42,465 nt of DNA from Candidatus Sumerlaeota bacterium (GTDB taxonomy: Bacteria > Sumerlaeota > Sumerlaeia > Sumerlaeales > Sumerlaeaceae). The stretch covers positions 1 through 42,465 of the forward strand of contig JAPLSQ010000053.1 of assembly GCA_026398535.1 (NCBI GenBank), read 5' to 3'. The notes under the pieces are model-generated. The model was not told the origin of the DNA. It was given only the letters and a program-made list of their open reading frames with translations, and made no database searches. The position numbers were made by a program, and so were the translations under genes. How positions within the stretch are numbered: position 1 is the stretch's first letter; the number at the start of each line of letters is the position of its first letter. This document shows, in pieces, positions 17,450-24,525 of this stretch.

Positions 17450-19987
17450 TCAAGGATTTTCGCCGTCGACTTCGACAAGGAAACTCACACGGTCGGCACG
17501 GCCTTGCTCATCGACGCACCGGATGGTATGTTTCCCCGGTTCGGGGGCAATACGCACCGGCCCCCCCCTATCATCGGCGCGCGCCATGCGCACAAACTCA
17601 CCGTCGAGAAACCAATACAGCGGCGATGTGGAGGGCGATGTGTCGGCTTCGAGGGCAATTTTCTGAGCCTCGAGGGGGCGTCCCGCTGTAATAATGAAAG
17701 AGTCGCCTGTCTGCGGCGACCTGATGCGGGGAGCGCCTGTCTGGGCGATTGTCAGGCAGCCGCGGTAATGCGGCGGCGGAGCTGATGGCGCGGCGCCCTG
17801 TTTTTCGAGCCAGGCCTGCGCCGGCACGGGCCAGCAGGCAAAAACGCGCTCCTCCCAAGTTCTGTTGGCCATGCACCGCGGGCAGAGCAGCCCGCTTGTT
17901 TCCAAATCGATTTTCATGCGTTTGTGGATTGCGCAAATGGGAAGAGCCGGTTGCGCGCCTGGCGCCATGACACTGGCAGGTGAAGCTGACGAGCAGGTCG
18001 TCGGACAATCCTGCGAGGGCAACAGACCGCTCTCCGCGCACAAAACCACTTGCGACATTCCCGGAGGGCATTCAGGCCAGCGGGCCGGGCCGTCGGCGTT
18101 GCCGCGCAGGTGCTTCATGAGGCCAAGGGCAACGGGCGCCGCCGCTTCAGCCCCGGTCAGGGCGCGGCTGGGGCGTCCGTCAAAGTTGCCCGCCCATACG
18201 CCGACAGTGTGACGGCGGTCAAAGGCAAAAGTCCATGCGTCGCGGTAACCGCTGCTTGTGCCGGTTTTCCATGCCACGCCCTCGAGCCCCGCAAGTTCCG
18301 GGGCAATCCCCTCGGGGGGGCGCAGAATGGGATCGCTCAGCGCACGGGCGACCAGATAACTGGCCCCCTCCGAGCATATTCGTGTCGGTGGCACAACCGG
18401 TTCCACAACCTCGCTGTAAGGCCGGTCAGCGAGTACGCCATCAGGCGCGCGATTGCCGGTTTTCGTCTGGCGGCGGATGATGTTGTACGGACGGTATGAT
18501 CCGCCCCGCGCAAGCATCGCATAAGCATTGGCGAGGTCAAGCAGTCTGACCGAGCATGTGCCGATGGCGAGTGACAGGCCATATTCTCTGGCTGGATCGC
18601 GGATTGTGGCAATGCCGGCGTCGCGCAACATCTGCATGACGCTCTGCAGACCCGTCCTCTGAAGCACATCGAGCGCGGGGATGTTCAGCGACCAAGCCAG
18701 CGCTTTCGACGCCGGCACAAGACCGTGGAATTTCTTGTCGAAATTCTCGGGGATGTAGCCGGGATACTGCGCGGGCACATCACACAAAATGGTTGCGGGG
18801 GCAATGCGGCGCTGGTCAAAGGCGAGAGCATAAATAAACGGCTTGAGCGCCGAACCCGGCGAGCGCGGCGCGAGGGCGCCGTTGACCTGCCCATCGATGG
18901 TTTTGTTCCAGTAATCTGCCGAACCCGCGAGCGCGAGCACATCCCCCGACAGGTTGTCGAGCACAACGACGGCGCCGTTGCTGACGCCCCGGTTCGCCAG
19001 CGCCGCAAGGCGGACGGCAAGCATTTTCTCCGCCTGGCGCTGAATGTCGAGATCGAGTGTGGTGAGCAGGCGTGGAACGCGCGGATAGCGGGCGTGAACC
19101 ATGTCGCAGAAATGCGGGGCGTTGGCCGGCGAATCATGTTTGGAGATGACGGGGAACTGTTGTCCGCCGCGTCGGACACGGTCGGCGTCGGCTTGCTTGA
19201 TCATCCCGCATTCCACCATGCGATTGAGCACATGCTCGCGGCGGCGCAGGGCGGCGGATATATTGCGGTCGGGACGCAGGCGTTCGGGCGATTGCGGGAT
19301 GCCGGCAAGCAGTGCGGCCTCGCTCAGCGGGATTTCAGCGGCGGATTTGCCAAGATAGCGGCGCGCGGCGGCCTCCACACCGCAGATGTTGCCGCCGTAA
19401 GGCGCGTTCGTGAAGTAGAGTTCAAGGATTTCCTTTTTTGATAATGCACGCTCGAGCTGAAGGGCGCAAAAAGCCTGGCGGAGTTTTCGCCAGACGGAGC
19501 GCTCCCGGGGATCATCGAGCGCCGCCACCTGCATGCTAATGGTAGAAGCGCCGGAAACAATGCGCCCATGGCGAATATTGGAGAACAGGGCGCGCACGAT
19601 GGCGATGGGATCAACGCCGGGGTGCCGGTAAAAGCGTTTGTCTTCCGTCGCGATGGCGGCCTGAATAATCCACGGTGAAATTTCATCCAGAACAATCGGG
19701 ATGCGCCACCTTTCGTCCGTGCCGGTATATGCGCGAAGGGTGCGTCCGCGGCGGTCGAACAGCATGGATGACACTTCGCCCGAGGATAAACTGCCTGGAT
19801 TGAACGGCACATAAATGACAGCAAGCCACAGCGCGGCGGCTGCAAGCGCCAACAGTCCGACCGAGCCTATGCCTGCCAATGTCAAGCGGCGATGGAAACC
19901 GGTCAGCGAGTACGCCATCAGGCGGACGAACACGGACAAACACGGACAACCACGTCTCAATCGGGCGGCTGATTCAGCGTGCTTCAT
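17450..19987 (-). CDS. pbpC: Penicillin-binding protein 1C (bifunctional glycosyltransferase/transpeptidase)
   Basis: 845 residues. A membrane anchor is at about 37-60. The GT51 domain has TEDKRFYRHPGVD (Glu115 catalytic), STISMQVA and the PYGGNICGVEAAARRYL block. The transpeptidase has SALK at 379-382, SLN at 433-435 and KTG at 574-576. The Cys-rich region and C-terminal BiPBP_C-like domain (about 755-845) are typical of PBP1C. It polymerises and cross-links peptidoglycan outside the inner membrane. Two 24-bp repeats lie inside. One gives LMAYSLTG at residues 23-30. The other gives PDGVLADR at 515-522, between SLN and KTG. The true start is doubtful: residues 1-22 come from an ACGGAC tract, and the first credible ATG (19918) is supplied by the repeat. 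Confidence 0.92.
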   Translation of the reverse strand: MKHAESAARLRRGCPCLSVFVRLMAYSLTGFHRRLTLAGIGSVGLLALAAAALWLAVIYVPFNPGSLSSGEVSSMLFDRRGRTLRAYTGTDERWRIPIVLDEISPWIIQAAIATEDKRFYRHPGVDPIAIVRALFSNIRHGRIVSGASTISMQVAALDDPRERSVWRKLRQAFCALQLERALSKKEILELYFTNAPYGGNICGVEAAARRYLGKSAAEIPLSEAALLAGIPQSPERLRPDRNISAALRRREHVLNRMVECGMIKQADADRVRRGGQQFPVISKHDSPANAPHFCDMVHARYPRVPRLLTTLDLDIQRQAEKMLAVRLAALANRGVSNGAVVVLDNLSGDVLALAGSADYWNKTIDGQVNGALAPRSPGSALKPFIYALAFDQRRIAPATILCDVPAQYPGYIPENFDKKFHGLVPASKALAWSLNIPALDVLQRTGLQSVMQMLRDAGIATIRDPAREYGLSLAIGTCSVRLLDLANAYAMLARGGSYRPYNIIRRQTKTGNRAPDGVLADRPYSEVVEPVVPPTRICSEGASYLVARALSDPILRPPEGIAPELAGLEGVAWKTGTSSGYRDAWTFAFDRRHTVGVWAGNFDGRPSRALTGAEAAAPVALGLMKHLRGNADGPARWPECPPGMSQVVLCAESGLLPSQDCPTTCSSASPASVMAPGAQPALPICAIHKRMKIDLETSGLLCPRCMANRTWEERVFACWPVPAQAWLEKQGAAPSAPPPHYRGCLTIAQTGAPRIRSPQTGDSFIITAGRPLEAQKIALEADTSPSTSPLYWFLDGEFVRMARADDRGGPVRIAPEPGKHTIRCVDEQGRADRVSFLVEVDGENP
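18422..18445 (+). repeat. 24-bp dispersed element, copy 1 (inside pbpC)
   Basis: The + strand starts CCGGTCAGCG and ends GCCATCAGG. Read on the pbpC strand it encodes PDGVLADR, residues 515-522 of the transpeptidase domain. It is identical to the ten other copies. Confidence 0.95.
19899..19922 (+). repeat. 24-bp dispersed element, copy 2 (pbpC N terminus)
   Basis: An exact copy. On the pbpC strand it encodes LMAYSLTG and contains an ATG (first base 19918) that may serve as the actual start. Seven bases beyond its 3' end lies the ACGGACAA tract at 19929-19954. The upstream flank TGGAAA is shared with copy 3. Confidence 0.95.
19929..19954 (+). repeat. Short-period ACACGGACAA repeat, copy 2
   Basis: Two to three tandem units of an ACACGGACAA-like motif, related to 13043-13066. 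It lies between tsaC and the conserved part of pbpC and is translated only if pbpC starts at 19987. Confidence 0.6.
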
Positions 19988-19990
19988 GGC

Positions 19991-21031
19991 TCATGACATC
20001 TTTGCGGAGGCGCGGTGAAGGCGGTCGCGCACAGCAAGCCACTCATCCGCCGATGGGGGCAGCGTCACGATAATGCGCTCGTATCCCTTATTATCGATCC
20101 GATGCAGTGTGGCATATAGCCGTGACGCGTATGCTTTTGGGGTGGATGGCATCACGATTGTGGTCAAATTGGGCGTCGAAACGACAGATGAATCGGTGTC
20201 CAATGCAAGCCATGCGACCCGCAATCCCTCTGCCGCAAGGGTTAGCGCGCGCTGACCGGCGCTCTGGTCATGGCATTCCATGAGCGTCTGGGGCGCATAA
20301 TGGCGTTTCATCATGCCAGGCGAACGAAAAACATTTTCGCACCCCCCCCTTGGCGTTGTTGTATGAACGGGATAATCGAGTCTGGCGCAGAGTATTTTTT
20401 CAATCTCCGCGGGCGCGATGAGACCGGGGCGCAACAGTCGTGGCGGATCCGAGGAGAGATCTATCACCGTTGACTCGATGCCGCCCGGCGCGCGGCCGGC
20501 GTCGAGAACCATATCGATGCGTCCGCGCAGACTTCGCATGACATGCTCGGCGCGTGTGGGCGAGATGCGTGTGGAGCGGTTGGCGCTTGGCGCCGCAATG
20601 GGGGCTCCGACCGCGCGAATGAGCGCGAGGGCGACGGCATGCGCAGGCACGCGCAATGCCACGGTTGGGCCGCCCGCCGTGACGGTATCGGGCACGCGCG
20701 CCCCGCGCTCCACCACAAGCGTGAGAGGTCCCGGCCAGAAGCGCTCGGCAAGGCGACGGGCGGCCGGCGGCCAATTGCCCGCCACTTCGGGCGCGGCATC
20801 AGCACTGCAAAGATGCACGATCAGAGGATTTGAGGCCGGCCGGCCTTTCGCAGCAAAAATACGCCTGACCGCAATATCATCATACGCGTTGGCGCCAAGC
20901 CCGTAAACAGTCTCGGTGGGAAATGCCACCAAGCCCCCGGCCCGCAATATTTCCGCCGCCCGTCCGAGGATCTCTGGATCTGGCGACTGCGGATCGATCT
21001 GAACCAGTTTTGTGATCATTTTCCGGGACAT
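19991..21031 (-). CDS. tsaC: Threonylcarbamoyl-AMP synthase (TsaC/Sua5)
   Basis: 346 residues, the length of the two-domain Sua5 form. The YrdC domain (about 10-205) has LRAGGLVAFPTETVYGLGANA, AAKGRPASNPLIVHL, FWPGPLTLV, VALRVPAH and PIAAPSANRSTRISPT, all family landmarks for binding ATP, threonine and bicarbonate. After SPGMMKRHYAPQT comes the C-terminal Sua5 domain. It makes threonylcarbamoyl-AMP for the universal t6A37 modification of ANN-decoding tRNAs in the cytoplasm. The start ATG at 21031 is 1 nt after the stop of the upstream PAP2-GT39 gene; the internal ATG at 21019 is an alternative. Only 3 nt separate its stop from the outermost pbpC start. Confidence 0.95.
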   Translation of the reverse strand: MSRKMITKLVQIDPQSPDPEILGRAAEILRAGGLVAFPTETVYGLGANAYDDIAVRRIFAAKGRPASNPLIVHLCSADAAPEVAGNWPPAARRLAERFWPGPLTLVVERGARVPDTVTAGGPTVALRVPAHAVALALIRAVGAPIAAPSANRSTRISPTRAEHVMRSLRGRIDMVLDAGRAPGGIESTVIDLSSDPPRLLRPGLIAPAEIEKILCARLDYPVHTTTPRGGCENVFRSPGMMKRHYAPQTLMECHDQSAGQRALTLAAEGLRVAWLALDTDSSVVSTPNLTTIVMPSTPKAYASRLYATLHRIDNKGYERIIVTLPPSADEWLAVRDRLHRASAKMS

Positions 21032-21032
21032 G

Positions 21033-23282
21033 TCAAAACCGGTCTGGCAGTGACTGGATGTGGAAACCGGTCAGCGAGTACGCCATCAGGCGATTGAATC
21101 CGAAACAACGGAACACTTCATATGTGCGCAGAAGATCGCCCTTGTATGTGATGGGAATAACCTCAGGCGGGTCACAGCGCTCAAACGCGCTGATAATGAT
21201 CCAGTTGAGCCCACAATCGCTCTCCTCGCGCACAAAGATGGCATCCCATCCATCCTTTTGCTCCATCCCGGGCCAGAAATTGTGCTGGCTCATTCGTCGG
21301 CCAGGATTGACGAGATAAGTCGTTGGTTGCCCCTTGGTGTAGAACGCAAGTTCGGCGGCCGTCTGATAATCGCGGGCAAAGATGAATACGCGTTCGGGAT
21401 GCGGCATGGTCTTGCGAATCTCGCTGACTCTTCCGCCCAACACGCGCCAGCCTTTCAGGCGCGCGGTGGGATCGTTCTTCTTGCTGAGCTTGATGCCGAA
21501 ACGCCCAAGAGTATCCGTATTGTGAATCATGTAGGCGGGGGCTGCCGAAGTGAAAATGGCGGCCAGGGCGATGATAAGCGGCAGCCATTTTCTGCCCGCG
21601 GCGCGGCGCTCCTCGCGCCAGTTTTCAAAAGCCATGATGCCATAAAGCAACCATGTATAATAGGCAGGACAGGCCCAGTTTGCCTGAACCTTGCCCTGGA
21701 AGCTTTTAACCAGGCAGACGGCGAATATGGGCAGCGATGCGCAAAGCAGGAAGCGCGCGGCTGCATCGAGTCCGCGGCGTCCGGATGTCAGCGCATGGCC
21801 GGTAATGATGAGCAACAAGGCAAACGTCACAGGGCCAATGACGCCAAACTGCGAGGCAAGAAAGAAGAGCAACTCAGAGGGATTCAGCTTCATGCCGGCT
21901 TGGATGTTGGCATCGGCTGCCACAGGATGTATGGTCACCCAATTGCGCGACCAGTTCCAGAATATCACCGGAGCGAATAATGCAAGCGCGACAAGCAGCG
22001 CGATATACAGCCCCACCCGGTGAAGCCAGACGCGATTCGGGGGTGAGACAAGGAAAAACAGCCCAAGACACGGCACAATAAACAGCATGGCATATTGGCT
22101 GAGCAAGCCCAGCCCGATGGCGATGCCCGCTGCCAACCATGCGCCGCGTTTTTCGCGAAACATCGCGAGATAAACCATCCATAGCGCCAAAGCCCAGAAC
22201 ACCATCAGGGGTGTGTCGGTGGTCATGAGCACGGCGCCAACGGCGAAAAGCGGCGTGACATTGAGCAACAGTATCGTGAAAAACGCCGTCCGCTGCGATT
22301 GTCCGAGCGCGCGCGCGAAAGGCCATGTGACAGCCGCCATGACAACCGACAACACAACAGAACCAAGACGGACAAAGAATTCAGCGCTCCCGCCCAAGCT
22401 TGTGAAGAACCAGATGATGTAAGCGATCATTGGGGGTTTGCTGAAACAGCTCCAGTCAAGACGGCGCGACCACTCCCAGTAATACGCCTCCTCCGGCGCC
22501 AGCTCATTTGCCCGCGAGGCGATGAAAGCCAGTCTGAACACCGTCAAGATTGCCATCAACAGAATCATGAGGCCAAACCACGAGATGCCGAAAAGCCGGT
22601 CAGCGAGTACGCCATCAGGCCGGTCAGCGAGTACGCCATCAGGTGAGGAGGAGACAGCGCCCGCGGATTGCCTGATTTCGAGTTCATCATCGAGGGTCAT
22701 ACCGGTCAGCGAGTACGCCATCAGGTCAGAAGGACGCCGGTTTGCGGAATAGACGGCAAAGACCGCGAGACCACATGCGGCGCCGATGATGGCCCCAGCG
22801 GTGACATCGATAGGATAATGCACCCCTACATGGATGCGCGACCACGCCACAAGAAAAGCAACCGCGAGCAGAATGATTCCGACGAACTTCCGCTGAAAGA
22901 TTGCCGTCAGAACTGTCGCGGCAGCGAACATGTTGGCCGCGTGGCCCGATGGAAACGAGAACGACCGCGACTTGCCGACAAGAAGCCTGACGTCATTAAG
23001 AGCGATGAACGGCCGCGGGCGTCCGATCAATTCGCGCAACGCCTGGGTCAGCGCATCGCTGATAATGACCGCTGTCACACCAAGAAGGACGGCGGCGCGC
23101 AGGCGCGTGTTTCCCTTCCACAGAATCATCACGACAACCAGCGCCAGAGGCCATACGAAATACTTCGGTTCGGTGATGAACCGGAAAAAGGAATCCAGCA
23201 CTGGATTTGCCAGTTGGCTGTTCAGGCACAGAAACAACCGCTGGTCCGCATGTAACAGGGCTTCAATCATGAATGCGAGCAC
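21033..23282 (-). CDS. PAP2 phosphatase - GT39 (ArnT-like) glycosyltransferase fusion
   Basis: 749 residues. Residues 1-180 are a PAP2 lipid phosphatase: RELIGRPRPF, SFPSGHAAN and SRIHVGVHYPIDV hold the KX6RP-, PSGH- and SRX5HX3D-type motifs. Residues about 230-700 are a GT39/PMT_2 transferase with many helices; APEEAYYWEWSRRLDWSCFSKPP carries the acidic first-loop motif that binds the polyprenyl-phosphate sugar, and MTTDTPL follows. It probably transfers a sugar or phosphate group to lipid A or another envelope acceptor at the periplasmic face. The linker (187-229) contains three 24-bp repeats (LMAYSLTG, then PDGVLADR twice), and a fourth adds LMAYSLTG at 732-739. The repeats could have joined two genes. 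The start may be GTG 23282 or ATG 23270. Confidence 0.85.
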   Translation of the reverse strand: MLAFMIEALLHADQRLFLCLNSQLANPVLDSFFRFITEPKYFVWPLALVVVMILWKGNTRLRAAVLLGVTAVIISDALTQALRELIGRPRPFIALNDVRLLVGKSRSFSFPSGHAANMFAAATVLTAIFQRKFVGIILLAVAFLVAWSRIHVGVHYPIDVTAGAIIGAACGLAVFAVYSANRRPSDLMAYSLTGMTLDDELEIRQSAGAVSSSPDGVLADRPDGVLADRLFGISWFGLMILLMAILTVFRLAFIASRANELAPEEAYYWEWSRRLDWSCFSKPPMIAYIIWFFTSLGGSAEFFVRLGSVVLSVVMAAVTWPFARALGQSQRTAFFTILLLNVTPLFAVGAVLMTTDTPLMVFWALALWMVYLAMFREKRGAWLAAGIAIGLGLLSQYAMLFIVPCLGLFFLVSPPNRVWLHRVGLYIALLVALALFAPVIFWNWSRNWVTIHPVAADANIQAGMKLNPSELLFFLASQFGVIGPVTFALLLIITGHALTSGRRGLDAAARFLLCASLPIFAVCLVKSFQGKVQANWACPAYYTWLLYGIMAFENWREERRAAGRKWLPLIIALAAIFTSAAPAYMIHNTDTLGRFGIKLSKKNDPTARLKGWRVLGGRVSEIRKTMPHPERVFIFARDYQTAAELAFYTKGQPTTYLVNPGRRMSQHNFWPGMEQKDGWDAIFVREESDCGLNWIIISAFERCDPPEVIPITYKGDLLRTYEVFRCFGFNRLMAYSLTGFHIQSLPDRF
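21067..21090 (+). repeat. 24-bp dispersed element, copy 3 (end of PAP2-GT39)
   Basis: An exact copy 10 residues before the stop of the fusion protein, read as LMAYSLTG (residues 732-739). The flanks (TGGAAA before, CG after on the + strand) match copy 2. Confidence 0.95.
22596..22619 (+). repeat. 24-bp dispersed element, copy 4 (tandem, first unit)
   Basis: The first of two head-to-tail copies with no spacer. It is read as PDGVLADR at residues 222-229 of the fusion protein. Confidence 0.95.
22620..22643 (+). repeat. 24-bp dispersed element, copy 5 (tandem, second unit)
   Basis: Directly abuts copy 4 with a period of exactly 24 bp, which fixes the unit boundaries. It is read as PDGVLADR at residues 214-221 of the fusion protein. 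Confidence 0.95.
22702..22725 (+). repeat. 24-bp dispersed element, copy 6 (PAP2/GT39 junction)
   Basis: An exact copy at the end of the PAP2 domain, read as LMAYSLTG (residues 187-194) and followed two bases later by a possible ATG for the GT39 part (22700-22698). The flanks TCATA before and TCAG after are the same as for copy 8. Confidence 0.95.
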
Positions 23283-23337
23283 CAGGCAACAATCGCCTGC
23301 AAATCATGACTCATAATTCAACACTCAGGTATAATGA

Positions 23338-23422
23338 TGGTGTGGGCGGGGGGAGTTGAACCCCCAAGGGTTGCCCCGCTGGATCCTAAGTCCAGTGCGT
23401 CTGCCAGTTCCGCCACGCCCAC
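23338..23422 (-). tRNA. tRNA-Leu (anticodon UAG)
   Basis: 85 nt including an encoded CCA (23338-23340 on the reverse strand). The acceptor stem GTGGGCG pairs with CGCCCAC, with discriminator A. The anticodon arm CTGGA-CTTAGGA-TCCAG gives anticodon TAG. A class-II long variable arm (GGGGCAACCC) and T-arm GGGGGTTCAACTCCCCC follow. It reads CUA and related leucine codons. It lies between PAP2-GT39 and the amidase gene. Confidence 0.97.
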
Positions 23423-23496
23423 AGAAAGAAGACATTGGTGCGTTAGGAGCGCATGTGCTGTTTGATCTCGCAAGAGATAACAATGCGCGGCAAGGG

Positions 23497-24384
23497 CTAT
23501 TCTGGATCGATGGCGCGGTTGAGGATCGGCGCATAGGCGTCGATACGGCGGTCGCGCAGAAACGGCCAGTTGTGGCGGACGTCATCGATGAGACGACGAT
23601 CACATTCGGCGTGAAGGATCGTTTCTTCATCATGAGATGCGCGGTTGAGGATGATTCCCTGCGGATCGGCGATGAAGGAGGAGCCCCAGAATTCGATGCC
23701 GTCGCCGGCGCCTGTTTTTTCGTGCCCGACGCGGTTGGCGGCCGCCACATAGAGACCGTTTGCCACAGCATGACCGCGCTGGACGGTTTCCCATGCGGAG
23801 TGCTGACGTTCGCCGTACCGTGACTTTTCAGCCGGATGCCAGCCTATGGCTGTCGGGTAGAACAAAATTTCAGCGCCTTGGAGCGCGGCAATGCGCGCGG
23901 CTTCGGGATACCATTGATCCCAGCATATGAGCACGGCGATGCGCGCGTAACGCGTCTGAAAAACGCGGAATCCAAGATCCCCCGGAGCGAAATAATATTT
24001 CTCGTAATAGAGCGGATCATCGGGGATATGCATCTTGCGGTAGATGCCAACAATCTCGCCGCCGCCGTCGATAACCGCAGCGGAGTTGTGGAAGACGCCC
24101 GCCATGCGGCGCTCAAAAAACGGGACGATGATAACAACATTTTTGTCGCGCGCCACTTGGACCAGCGCCTGCGTGGCCGGCCCGTCAACAGGCTCGGCAA
24201 GGTCAAAATACCACGTGTTTTCGTTCTGGCAGAAATATTGCGACTGGAAAAGCTCAGGCAGGCAGACTATCAGCGCTCCGGCGTCGGACGCTTCGGCGAC
24301 GCGGGCACATGCCTTTTTCAAATTTGCGCCGCGGTCCTCGGAGCATGCCATCTGAACAAGTGCGATGCGAAATGTGGCGGTCAT
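23497..24384 (-). CDS. aguB: N-carbamoylputrescine amidase-like nitrilase-superfamily hydrolase
   Basis: 295 residues, the normal size of the family. The Glu-Lys-Cys triad is present: Glu in LIVCLPELFQSQYF, Lys in IYRKMHIPDDPLYYEKYYF, Cys in VLICWDQWYPEAAR. The YFC segment after the first Glu and the HIPDDP-YYEKYYF block are the signature of AguB-type N-carbamoylputrescine amidases, which release putrescine, CO2 and ammonia in polyamine synthesis from agmatine. The partner agmatine deiminase (AguA) is not in the window. It is cytoplasmic. The ATG is at 24384, with the conserved FRIALVQMAC opening. Confidence 0.88.
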   Translation of the reverse strand: MTATFRIALVQMACSEDRGANLKKACARVAEASDAGALIVCLPELFQSQYFCQNENTWYFDLAEPVDGPATQALVQVARDKNVVIIVPFFERRMAGVFHNSAAVIDGGGEIVGIYRKMHIPDDPLYYEKYYFAPGDLGFRVFQTRYARIAVLICWDQWYPEAARIAALQGAEILFYPTAIGWHPAEKSRYGERQHSAWETVQRGHAVANGLYVAAANRVGHEKTGAGDGIEFWGSSFIADPQGIILNRASHDEETILHAECDRRLIDDVRHNWPFLRDRRIDAYAPILNRAIDPE

Positions 24385-24410
24385 AACAATTTCACAGGGA
24401 CGAAAAGCTG

Positions 24411-24500
24411 TAACACGGAGTTGCGCCGAGGAGGCGCGGAGACAAAAACGATGTTCTTTTCTCCGTGGTCTTCTGTGCCATCTCCATGGTTCTCCGTGTA
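24411..24500. repeat. Dispersed 'ACGGAG' element with inverted ends, copy 2
   Basis: 24454-24500 matches 3681-3727 with two mismatches in 47 bp. Here the unit is longer: ACACGGAG at 24413-24420 pairs with CTCCGTGT at 24492-24499, so the element can form a large hairpin. It fills most of the 141-bp gap between the amidase and L,D-transpeptidase genes and could act as a terminator for the latter. Confidence 0.75.
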
Positions 24501-24525
24501 ATCGCCAATCCTATTGTTGTCCGGC

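Noticed and set aside
20251..20259. GCTGACCGG, inverted 9-bp fragment of the element in tsaC
   Set aside because: A 9-mer is expected by chance about once in such a window, and it codes for conserved-looking sequence there.
22596..22643. Tandem pair as a CRISPR or minisatellite array
   Set aside because: Only two units with no spacers; the unit is dispersed singly elsewhere. No CRISPR array or cas gene is seen.
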